Shown in pieces: positions 57,644 through 64,000 of a stretch of 64,000 nt of DNA. Position 1 is the first letter of the stretch, and the number at the start of each line of letters is the position of its first letter. The translations under genes were made by a program, and so were the position numbers. Below the pieces are notes generated by a model. That model was not told the DNA's origin, did not search any database, and saw only the letters and a program-made list of their open reading frames with translations. Source of the stretch: CAG-177 sp003514385 (GTDB taxonomy: Bacteria > Bacillota > Clostridia > Oscillospirales > Acutalibacteraceae). The DNA is taken from assembly GCA_051920445.1 (NCBI GenBank), contig JBPPLN010000001.1, forward strand, positions 496,001 through 560,000, read 5' to 3'.

Positions 57644-58975
57644 TTATTTTACTGTTCTTCCGAGCAGGTCATATTCGTTGACACCGAGTATCTCGACATC
57701 GACGAATTCGCCTTCTTTTATGAAATCGGACGAGGTGAAGATTATCTTGCCGTCGATATCGGGCGCGTCCATATACGAGCGGCCGGAGTAACTGTCGGTA
57801 TAATCATCGTAGCTCTCGGTGAGCACGCGCAGGGTCTTGCCGATCATGTTGTTGTTCTTTTCGGTCATTATCTCATACTGATCCCGCATGATGACCTCGG
57901 CGCGGCGGGATTTGACATCGTCGTCGACCTGATTCTCCATCTTCGCGGCGGGAGTACCCTCCTGCGGGGAATATTCAAAGCATCCGAGACGCTCGAACTC
58001 CTCCTCGTTGACGAACTCGGCAAGAGTCTCAAACTCGTCGTCGCCCTCGCCGGGGAAACCGACAATAAACGTCGTGCGGATAGCGATATCCGGCATGCGC
58101 TCGCGCAGTTTTCTTATTACCTCGCGGGTCTCTTCCGCGGTGCTATGGCGGTTCATAGCCTTGAGGATTTTATCGTCCGCGTGCTGGAGCGGCAGGTCTA
58201 TATAATGGAGCACCTTGGGCTGGGAAGCCATGGTGTCGATAAGCTCGTCGGTTAACTTATCGGGATAGCAATAGAGCAGGCGTATCCACTCGATGCCGTC
58301 GATCTCGCAGAGCAAATCAAGCAGATGAGCGAGCCTGTATTCGCCGTAGATATCAATGCCGTAGGATGAGACATCCTGCGCGATAAGCACGAGTTCTTTG
58401 ACGCCCCCATTCGCAAGGGTCTTCGCCTCTTCGACTATACTCTCCTCGTCGCGGCTGCGGAAAGGTCCACGGATGGACGGGATGGCGCAATAGGTGCAGC
58501 AGTTCGAGCAGCCCTCGGCTATCTTGAGATACGCCCAGTAATCGGGAGTCGTGAGCACGCGCTCGCCGCACAGGGGAAGCTCTTTTTTGTCGGGGAAAAC
58601 ATTGGTCTGCTTGCCGTCGAGAACTTCGTCAACTATCTTGTCGATATCGCCGTTTGCGCCGATGCCGACGACCGCATCAACCTCGGGAATCTCCTGAAGT
58701 ATCTCGTCGCGATAGCGCTCGGCGAGGCATCCGGTGACAATGACCGCGCGGACAAGTCCGTCTTTTTTGAGGCCGACCATCTCCAGAATTGTGTTGATAG
58801 CCTCCTGCTTGGCGGAGTCGATAAACGCGCAGGTGTTGACTATAACTGCGTCGAGGCGCTCGAAATTGTCCGCATTTTCAAATCCGGCGTTCTGAAGCTT
58901 TGCGAGCATCAGCTCACCGTCGACCTGATTCTTCGGGCAGCCGAGCGACACGAATAAAACTCTTCTTTTCTTCAT
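57644..58975 (-). CDS. rimO: Ribosomal protein S12 methylthiotransferase RimO
   Basis: A radical-SAM enzyme that adds a methylthio group to the conserved aspartate of ribosomal protein S12. The 443-residue protein has the N-terminal cluster domain (SLGCPKNQVDGE, VNTCAFI, VTGCLAERY with three cysteines), the radical-SAM motif EGCSNCCTYCAIP near residue 150 (Cx3Cx2C), GIDGIEWIRLLYCYP, and a C-terminal TRAM domain. The first codon in frame is TTG 58978, immediately before ATG 58975, which is preferred, with AAGGAAG upstream. Followed closely by pgsA. Confidence 0.96.
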   Translation of the reverse strand: MKKRRVLFVSLGCPKNQVDGELMLAKLQNAGFENADNFERLDAVIVNTCAFIDSAKQEAINTILEMVGLKKDGLVRAVIVTGCLAERYRDEILQEIPEVDAVVGIGANGDIDKIVDEVLDGKQTNVFPDKKELPLCGERVLTTPDYWAYLKIAEGCSNCCTYCAIPSIRGPFRSRDEESIVEEAKTLANGGVKELVLIAQDVSSYGIDIYGEYRLAHLLDLLCEIDGIEWIRLLYCYPDKLTDELIDTMASQPKVLHYIDLPLQHADDKILKAMNRHSTAEETREVIRKLRERMPDIAIRTTFIVGFPGEGDDEFETLAEFVNEEEFERLGCFEYSPQEGTPAAKMENQVDDDVKSRRAEVIMRDQYEIMTEKNNNMIGKTLRVLTESYDDYTDSYSGRSYMDAPDIDGKIIFTSSDFIKEGEFVDVEILGVNEYDLLGRTVK

Positions 58976-59038
58976 CAAACAGTTCTTCCTTTCGCTTGAT
59001 AACAGAAATTATACACTATTTTTTCCTTTTCTTATCTT

Positions 59039-59671
59039 CTAACAGGAAAATTGATCGTCCGTATCTTCATATTCCTCGTCCTTCGCGCGCATTGCCGAAC
59101 GGATATCGGAGTAGCCATAGCCGAGGCGGGTCAGGGCGTTGAAAGTGCGCCGCCTGCCCTTTTCATCGGAAAATTTGCCGGCGAATTTGGTCTCAAGCAG
59201 ATTTTTTATCCGCTCAACGTCGTCGCCGTCGAGCTCTTCGGCGCATTCGCTCGCCGTCTCGCGAGATATTCCGCGCTGTCTGAGTTCCTGCTCGATGCGC
59301 TTTTTGCCCATGCCGCGCCGCTCATACAGCTCCTGCGCGAGGGTATGGGCATAGCGCTCGTCGTTGACATAGCCCATCTCTTCAAGGCGTTCGACCGCTT
59401 CGCGCGCAAACTCCGCGCCGGAGCGGCGGGCAACTTTTCGCTGGAGCTCCTTTGACGAATGGTCGCGCCGCGAGAGAATATCGACAGCCGCGTTAAATGC
59501 ACGGCAGGAGCCTGCCGCCTCGCAAAAGGCGGCAAACTCCGCATCGTCAATTTCATCGCCGGAGCGTATATTCTGACTCGCCCAGAAATCCCGGGTAACG
59601 GTCAGACGGTACTCCCCGTCGACAAGTATATGTATTTTTTGTCCCCTGCCCTGCTGTGCCGTTATCTTCAT
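59039..59671 (-). CDS. recX: Regulatory protein RecX
   Basis: Binds RecA filaments and limits their activity. The 210-residue protein has the RecX three-helix repeats: SSKELQRKVARRS near residue 73, the hallmark YVNDERYA near 101, GKKRIEQELRQRGIS near 122, and a final repeat with TFNALTRLGYGYSDIRSAM near 180. An acidic tail ends it. The ATG at 59671 overlaps the recA stop by one base (TGATG), so it is coupled to recA and made under the same SOS-type promoter. Confidence 0.93.
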   Translation of the reverse strand: MKITAQQGRGQKIHILVDGEYRLTVTRDFWASQNIRSGDEIDDAEFAAFCEAAGSCRAFNAAVDILSRRDHSSKELQRKVARRSGAEFAREAVERLEEMGYVNDERYAHTLAQELYERRGMGKKRIEQELRQRGISRETASECAEELDGDDVERIKNLLETKFAGKFSDEKGRRRTFNALTRLGYGYSDIRSAMRAKDEEYEDTDDQFSC

Positions 59672-60801
59672 CAATCGTCGTCATCAACAACGATGTCAAG
59701 CTTCGCCTTTGCGCCGGAACGGCTCGTAGGCTTCTTGGGCATCGCAGCGGGTGCAGGCTCGGCGGCAGGCGCGGGCTTCTCCGCAGGCTTTGCGGCGGCT
59801 CTTGCGGCGTTGTTCTCCGCCATAAGACGCTCGCGGACCTGGGCTTCGAGCTCCGCCATGAAGTCGGGATGCTCGCTGATATAATTCTTGACGTTGTCTC
59901 TGCCCTGGCCGAGGCGGTTCTCGTTATAAGAGAACCACGCGCCGCTCTTGTGGATAATATCATATTTGACGGCGAGGTCGAGTATTTCGCCGACCTTGGA
60001 TATGCCCTTGCCGTACATGATATCGAACTCAGCCTCTTTGAAGGGCGGAGCGACTTTGTTCTTGACTATCTTAGCCCTTGTGCGCGAGCCGATGAACTCG
60101 TTGCCGGGGCCTTTGAGCTGCTCTATCTTGCGGACATCGATACGGATAGAAGCATAGAACTTCAGCGCACGTCCGCCTGTTGTGACCTCGGGGTTGCCAT
60201 AGACAACGCCGACCTTTTCACGCAGCTGGTTTATGAAAATTATAATAGTATTCGACTTTGAAATCGCGCCCGCGAGCTTTCTGAGAGCCTGCGACATAAG
60301 GCGCGCGTGGAGACCGACGTGGGAGTCGCCCATATCGCCCTCGATCTCCGAACGCGGAACAAGAGCCGCAACGGAGTCGACGACTATAACATCGATAGCG
60401 CCCGAACGGGTCAGAGCTTCGGTTATCTCGAGCGCCTGCTCGCCGTTGTCCGGCTGAGAGACGAGAAGAGAATCGACATCAACGCCGAGATTCGCGGCAT
60501 ATACGGGATCGAGCGCGTGCTCGGCATCGATAAACGCAGCCTCGCCGCCCATTCTCTGAGCCTCGGCGACAACATGGAGCGCGAGGGTGGTTTTACCGGA
60601 CGACTCGGGGCCGTATATCTCGATTATTCTGCCGCGCGGAAGTCCGCCGATGCCGGTGGCGGCGTCGAGGGTAACGGAGCCGGTCGAGATAGCCTCGACA
60701 TTCATTGCCGTATTCTGGCCGAGTCTCATTATCGAGCCTTTGCCGAAATTCTTCTCTATCTGCGATATCGCAGTTTCAAGCGCTTTCTGTTTATCTGCCA
60801 T
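59671..60801 (-). CDS. recA: Recombinase RecA
   Basis: Forms filaments on single-stranded DNA, drives strand exchange and triggers LexA self-cleavage. The 376-residue protein has Walker A GPESSGKTT near residue 65, the MAW-type GVDVDSLLVSQPDNGEQAL region near 108, Walker B VIVVDSVAAL near 138, and QALRKLAG and TTGGRALKFY near 210. After ~325 a lineage-specific Ala/Pro/Lys-rich linker ends in an acidic VVDDDD tail, which modulates DNA binding in other RecA proteins. It heads the recA-recX operon. Confidence 0.98.
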   Translation of the reverse strand: MADKQKALETAISQIEKNFGKGSIMRLGQNTAMNVEAISTGSVTLDAATGIGGLPRGRIIEIYGPESSGKTTLALHVVAEAQRMGGEAAFIDAEHALDPVYAANLGVDVDSLLVSQPDNGEQALEITEALTRSGAIDVIVVDSVAALVPRSEIEGDMGDSHVGLHARLMSQALRKLAGAISKSNTIIIFINQLREKVGVVYGNPEVTTGGRALKFYASIRIDVRKIEQLKGPGNEFIGSRTRAKIVKNKVAPPFKEAEFDIMYGKGISKVGEILDLAVKYDIIHKSGAWFSYNENRLGQGRDNVKNYISEHPDFMAELEAQVRERLMAENNAARAAAKPAEKPAPAAEPAPAAMPKKPTSRSGAKAKLDIVVDDDD

Positions 60802-60838
60802 GTTCGTTCCGTCCTTTCGGGGAGCTGAAATTTTGTTC

Positions 60839-60886
60839 GTACAAATGTTCTGTTCTTATTCTACATCATACCCCTGCAAAATGCAA
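60839..60886 (-). promoter_or_regulatory. recA promoter with SOS (LexA/DinR) box
   Basis: TTGCAT (60886-60881), 17 bp, TAGAAT (60863-60858). The SOS-like site GAAC-N4-GTAC (60850-60839), one base from the GAAC-N4-GTTC pattern of Bacillota, overlaps the expected start of transcription. Confidence 0.75.
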
Positions 60887-60900
60887 GGGTATTTTGAAAA

Positions 60901-62526
60901 TTATTTTGATCTTGCAAGAAAAGCGATGTTTATGGCGTGGTCGCCGACACGCTCGAAGTCGGTTATGGTGTTGAGATAGAGCATACCTGCTTCGGTGTTG
61001 CACTCCTTGCGGTTGAGGCGGAAGATATGCGAATCCTGGCATTCGAGGGTCAGGTCGTCGATATGCTCTTCGAGGTCTGATAGTTCCTTTGCCTCGTTGT
61101 CGCTGAGCGACTGGTTATCAAACGCCGCCATCGAACGCTCAAGCAATGTAACAACACTGCCGCAGAGCTGGTTGAGCTCCTCCCTCGCGGGGTCGGAGAA
61201 CTTGAGCCCCTCGCCGATATTGTGCTGAGCCGCTTCGGCGAGGTTTATCGCATGGTCGCCGACGCGCTCGATATCGTTTATCGCGTGGAAGACGCGGGCG
61301 ATATAATCCGAGTCGCTGTCGGTTATATCAAGAGCGTTGAGCTTGACAAGATACGAGGTTATATGATGGTTGAGGTAGTTTATGATCTCTTCGTTTTCCA
61401 TGACCTTGTCGAGATCTTTGTCGCTGCGGTTTATGAGCGCGTGGGCGCTTGTCTCAAAGTTATCGCGCGCGAGCTTCGCCATGCGTGCGACCTCCTTGCT
61501 GACCTGCATGACAGCGAAGGGGGGCGTATTGAGCAGGCGATCGTCGATGAACTTGCAGTGCATCTCGCTCTCGCTGTCGTCCTTGCCGGGAACGAGCAGG
61601 CAGGAGAGCTTGACGAGAACTTTCGCGAACGGGAACATAACAACGGTCGAGACGATATTGAACACGATATGCGATATGGCTATCTGCGCCATCGGGTCGG
61701 GCGACAGCTTCTCTATCCACTCGACATAGGGAGTGAGCAGAGCGATAAGAATAAATATGCCAGTGCCGATAACATTGAAGAGCAGGTGGATAACTGCGGC
61801 GCGCTTCGAATTTTTCTTCGCGCCGACGGTCGAGAAGAGCGCCGTGAGGCAGGTTCCGATATTCTGACCGAAGAGGACGAAAACGGAGAACTTGAGCGGC
61901 ACGAGTCCCTGCATGGCGAGAGTCTGGAGCACACCGACGGAAGCCGAGGAGCTCTGGAGTACGGCGGTCATGACTATACCGAGGATAATACCGAACAGCG
62001 GGCGCAGAGGCGACTCCGAGACGGTGACGATAAAGTTCATGAAGCCTGCGCTATCTCTGAGCGGAACCATGGAATCGGACATCATATCGATGCCGAGGAA
62101 GAGCAGACCGAAGCCCGTGAATATTGCGCCGAGGTTCTTGACAACGGTCTTTTTCGACGCGAGCATGAGTATAACGCCGACGAGCACTGCCGCCGCCGCG
62201 ACACTCGAAAAGTTCAGCGCGATAAGCAGTGATGTGACGGTAGTACCGATATTCGCGCCCATTATGACGCCGACCGCCTGTGCGAGCGACATCATGCCTG
62301 CGTTGACGAAGCCGACGACCATGACGGTCGTTGCGGTTGACGACTGGATTATTGCCGTGACGACAAAGCCGACGAGCACTGCGAGGAAGCGGTTTCCGGT
62401 AAGCACTTCGAGCATTTTCTTGAGCTTGGCGCCGGCTGCGTTTTCGAGTCCGTCGCCCATCGTCCTGATGCCGAAGAGGAACAGACCGAGTCCGCCCGCC
62501 ATCGACAAAATATTAGCTACGCTCAT
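60901..62526 (-). CDS. Na/Pi cotransporter family protein with PhoU-like domain
   Basis: A 541-residue membrane protein. Two inverted repeats carry the QSS motifs of the Na/Pi cotransporter (NptA/YjbB) family: VTAIIQSSTATT near residue 60 and MTAVLQSSSASVG near 187, within eight or so helices. Residues ~335-541 form two PhoU-like three-helix bundles with repeated RVGDHAINLAE and RVGDHAINIA motifs that bind metal clusters in PhoU. It probably moves phosphate with sodium, the direction unknown (relatives act in export). AGGGGA precedes the ATG. Monocistronic, upstream of recA on the same strand. Confidence 0.9.
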   Translation of the reverse strand: MSVANILSMAGGLGLFLFGIRTMGDGLENAAGAKLKKMLEVLTGNRFLAVLVGFVVTAIIQSSTATTVMVVGFVNAGMMSLAQAVGVIMGANIGTTVTSLLIALNFSSVAAAAVLVGVILMLASKKTVVKNLGAIFTGFGLLFLGIDMMSDSMVPLRDSAGFMNFIVTVSESPLRPLFGIILGIVMTAVLQSSSASVGVLQTLAMQGLVPLKFSVFVLFGQNIGTCLTALFSTVGAKKNSKRAAVIHLLFNVIGTGIFILIALLTPYVEWIEKLSPDPMAQIAISHIVFNIVSTVVMFPFAKVLVKLSCLLVPGKDDSESEMHCKFIDDRLLNTPPFAVMQVSKEVARMAKLARDNFETSAHALINRSDKDLDKVMENEEIINYLNHHITSYLVKLNALDITDSDSDYIARVFHAINDIERVGDHAINLAEAAQHNIGEGLKFSDPAREELNQLCGSVVTLLERSMAAFDNQSLSDNEAKELSDLEEHIDDLTLECQDSHIFRLNRKECNTEAGMLYLNTITDFERVGDHAINIAFLARSK

Positions 62527-62654
62527 ATTTCAGTCCCCTTATTTCAGTTTTCCTGTCCATTTTCATTTCCTGTTTATGAGACTCAAAGAAAGCCAAAATC
62601 TCACATATATATCTTATCAGCTATTCTTGCAAATGTAAACCGCAAAAATAAATT

Positions 62655-62697
62655 AAAGCGGTGGAACACGGGTTTATCATCCGTATTCTGCCGCTTT
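62655..62697 (-). terminator. Terminator of the MFS gene pair
   Basis: AAAGCGG and CCGCTTT arms (62691-62697 and 62655-62661) enclose a smaller inner ACGG/CCGT stem. A T-rich tract follows on the minus strand. Confidence 0.65.
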
Positions 62698-62703
62698 TTG
62701 ATA

Positions 62704-63888
62704 TCAATTTTTCGCTTTTCTGCGTTTTGTAAAAATTGTCAGCACAGTTAAAAGCGCCGGGAAAAATATGGCGCAGAGTATGCCTTTTTTGAGGTCGTCG
62801 TCGAATGCGCTCGCCATCATTCCGGCAAAAGTGGGGCCGGAAGAACAGCCGAGATCGCCGCCTAAAGCGAGCAGGGCGAACATCGCCGTTCCGCCGCCCT
62901 TTATCCCCGCGGACGCCTTGCTGAACGTTCCCGGCCACATGATGCCGACCGAGAAGCCGCACAGCGCGACTCCGACAAGCCCGAGCACAGCGGAGGAGCT
63001 GAGCGCAATGAGCAGATAAGACGCCATGCACAGCGCGCCGCTGAAAATCATCATGCCGTCGAGATCGATTTTGTCGCCGAATTTGCCGTATATCATACGC
63101 GACACGCCCATGAGCACGGAGAATAGCATGGGACCCGCGAGATCGCCTACGGTCTTTGAGACGCCGAGCCCTTTTTCCGCAAAGGTCGAAGCCCACTGGC
63201 TGACCGCCTGCTCGCTCGCGCCGGAGCAGAGTATCAGCAGCATGAATATCCAGAACATTCTGTTGCCGAGCAGCTGTTTGAACGAGAGCCCCGTCTCCCC
63301 TTCTTCGATAAGCGGGGCTATCGGGACGCGGATAAAGTTCAGGGCGTTGACTATCGGCACGACCGCCCAGATAAGGGCGAGATACTTCCAGTTAGCCGTT
63401 GTGAATATCGAGAAATAGAGCGTTGAAATGCCGACGACGGCGACGCTGCCCCAGCAATAGAACGAGTGGAGCAGGCTCATCATCTTCTCTTTGTTATCCG
63501 TCGGGCACGCCTCGACTATCGGGCTGACTATAACTTCGAGCAGTCCGCCGCCGACAGCGTATAGCACGACGGAAATGAGCAGACCGACAAACGGCGAAGG
63601 CAAAACATCCGGCAAAACGGTCAATGAAACAAGTCCCGCCGCCGCGAACACATGAGCCATGATTGCCGCCGCGCGGTAGCCTATCTTATCGATAAAGAAC
63701 GCGGAGAGCAAATCGATGCAAAGCTGGAGAATAAAATTGACGGTTATCAGCGCGGTTATCTTTGAAAGCTCAATGCCGTAGCTCTTATTAAAAGTCAAAA
63801 ACAGCAGGGGCACAAAGTTGTTGACTATCGCCTGGACGACATAGCCCGCAAAGCAGGCGTTGACGGTCGATTTATAGTTTTTCTTCAT
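62704..63888 (-). CDS. Major facilitator superfamily transporter
   Basis: A 394-residue carrier with twelve transmembrane helices in two halves. After helix 2 there is a FFIDKIGYRAA segment that matches the MFS loop 2-3 motif (D-x-x-G-x-[KR]), and in the second half IYGKFGDKIDLD is the corresponding loop 8-9 motif. It resembles the FucP/YfkF-like sugar or metabolite group, but no substrate can be assigned. The ATG overlaps the stop of the upstream paralogue by 4 bp, so the two are one operon. Confidence 0.88.
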   Translation of the reverse strand: MKKNYKSTVNACFAGYVVQAIVNNFVPLLFLTFNKSYGIELSKITALITVNFILQLCIDLLSAFFIDKIGYRAAAIMAHVFAAAGLVSLTVLPDVLPSPFVGLLISVVLYAVGGGLLEVIVSPIVEACPTDNKEKMMSLLHSFYCWGSVAVVGISTLYFSIFTTANWKYLALIWAVVPIVNALNFIRVPIAPLIEEGETGLSFKQLLGNRMFWIFMLLILCSGASEQAVSQWASTFAEKGLGVSKTVGDLAGPMLFSVLMGVSRMIYGKFGDKIDLDGMMIFSGALCMASYLLIALSSSAVLGLVGVALCGFSVGIMWPGTFSKASAGIKGGGTAMFALLALGGDLGCSSGPTFAGMMASAFDDDLKKGILCAIFFPALLTVLTIFTKRRKAKN

Positions 63889-64000
63889 GAAGCCGCCTTC
63901 TTTCTGCGGCGCGGAATAATGAACTCGCGCACGAGCATTATCACCGACAGAGTCAGCGGGAATATGACGGCGCAGAGTATGCCTTTTTTGAGGTCATCGC
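63885..64000 (-). CDS. MFS transporter, C-terminal end only
   Basis: The minus strand enters the window inside a gene whose last 37 codons read DDLKKGILCAVIFPLTL, a hydrophobic helix, then a basic tail IPRRRKKAAS before a TGA at 63887-63885. It matches the C-terminus of the following MFS gene (DDLKKGILCAIFFP), including a 27-bp identical stretch, so it is a tandem paralogue. The rest of the gene lies beyond the window. Confidence 0.8.
   Translation of the reverse strand, partial: DDLKKGILCAVIFPLTLSVIMLVREFIIPRRRKKAAS

Noticed and set aside
56978..58255. 425-codon plus-strand frame across pgsA and rimO
   Set aside because: It begins beside the T-box promoter, has no ribosome site and runs antisense to two recognised genes.
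1..64000. CRISPR array, prophage, insertion sequence or integrative element
   Set aside because: No regularly spaced repeats of 25-40 bp, no transposase, integrase or phage structural genes and no target-site duplications were seen in the window.

Overview
The window looks like a chromosomal segment of a Bacillota bacterium of class Clostridia, most likely a gut member of the Oscillospiraceae/Eubacteriales. The grounds are a CIRCE-controlled groESL operon, a cysteine T-box leader, a LexA/DinR-type SOS box at recA, BceRS-BceAB and agr-type modules, frequent TTG/GTG starts behind strong GGAGG sites, and intracellular glycosidases beside peptide and sugar importers. The species cannot be named from the sequence. 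No phage, transposase, integrase, rRNA or CRISPR array was seen.

Layout. 1-1.5 kb: end of a nucleoside/sugar ABC permease and fructose-bisphosphate aldolase. 1.5-3.3 kb: two small SHOCT-domain membrane proteins divergent from an XRE regulator, with three regularly spaced operator-like sites between. 3.4-8.3 kb: a GH35 beta-galactosidase, two membrane-embedded M28 peptidases and a small conserved-looking protein. 8.5-11.7 kb: a cofactor/folate operon lplA-pdxK-thyA-folA. 11.9-15.6 kb: GntR-ABC-permease operon. 15.6-20.7 kb: bceRSAB-like detoxification operon ending in a lipoprotein gene, with a candidate BceR box. 20.8-24.4 kb: cupin, a small hypothetical gene, a repeat-rich noncoding stretch, and a LytTR regulator with a degenerate GHKL kinase. 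24.5-27 kb: ftsH and a DUF308 protein. 27-34.6 kb: pepT and a complete oppBCDFA importer. 35-39.4 kb: an agr-type quorum-sensing locus (membrane protein, AgrC, AgrA, XRE on minus; AgrD, AgrB on plus). 39.4-44 kb: metallophosphoesterase remnant, purA, yoaK-like gene, aspartate aminotransferase, divergent LysR regulator. 44-46.8 kb: tRNA-Leu, rpmB, groESL. 47-56.6 kb: a DUF6056-like membrane protein, GH29, tmk with DUF3798 and TagF-like genes, GH2, cysS, cysE. 57-64 kb: pgsA, rimO, recX, recA, a Na/Pi cotransporter and two tandem MFS genes, the second cut by the window edge.

How the parts fit. Peptides taken up by Opp can be trimmed by PepT and the M28 enzymes. GH35, GH2 and GH29 lack signal peptides and would act on imported oligosaccharides. 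Serine acetyltransferase and CysRS share a cysteine-sensing leader. Aspartate aminotransferase is encoded just upstream of PurA, which consumes aspartate. Three signalling modules (BceRS, LytTR plus degenerate kinase, agr) lie within 20 kb.

The most novel material is the agr locus, whose AgrD-like peptide has no cysteine and may give a serine lactone signal, with a direct repeat of AgrA geometry in front of agrD. Next is the second LytTR system, whose kinase has lost N-box and G-box residues. It sits beside a roughly 75-bp element present twice, each copy carrying a similar 9-12-9 repeat.
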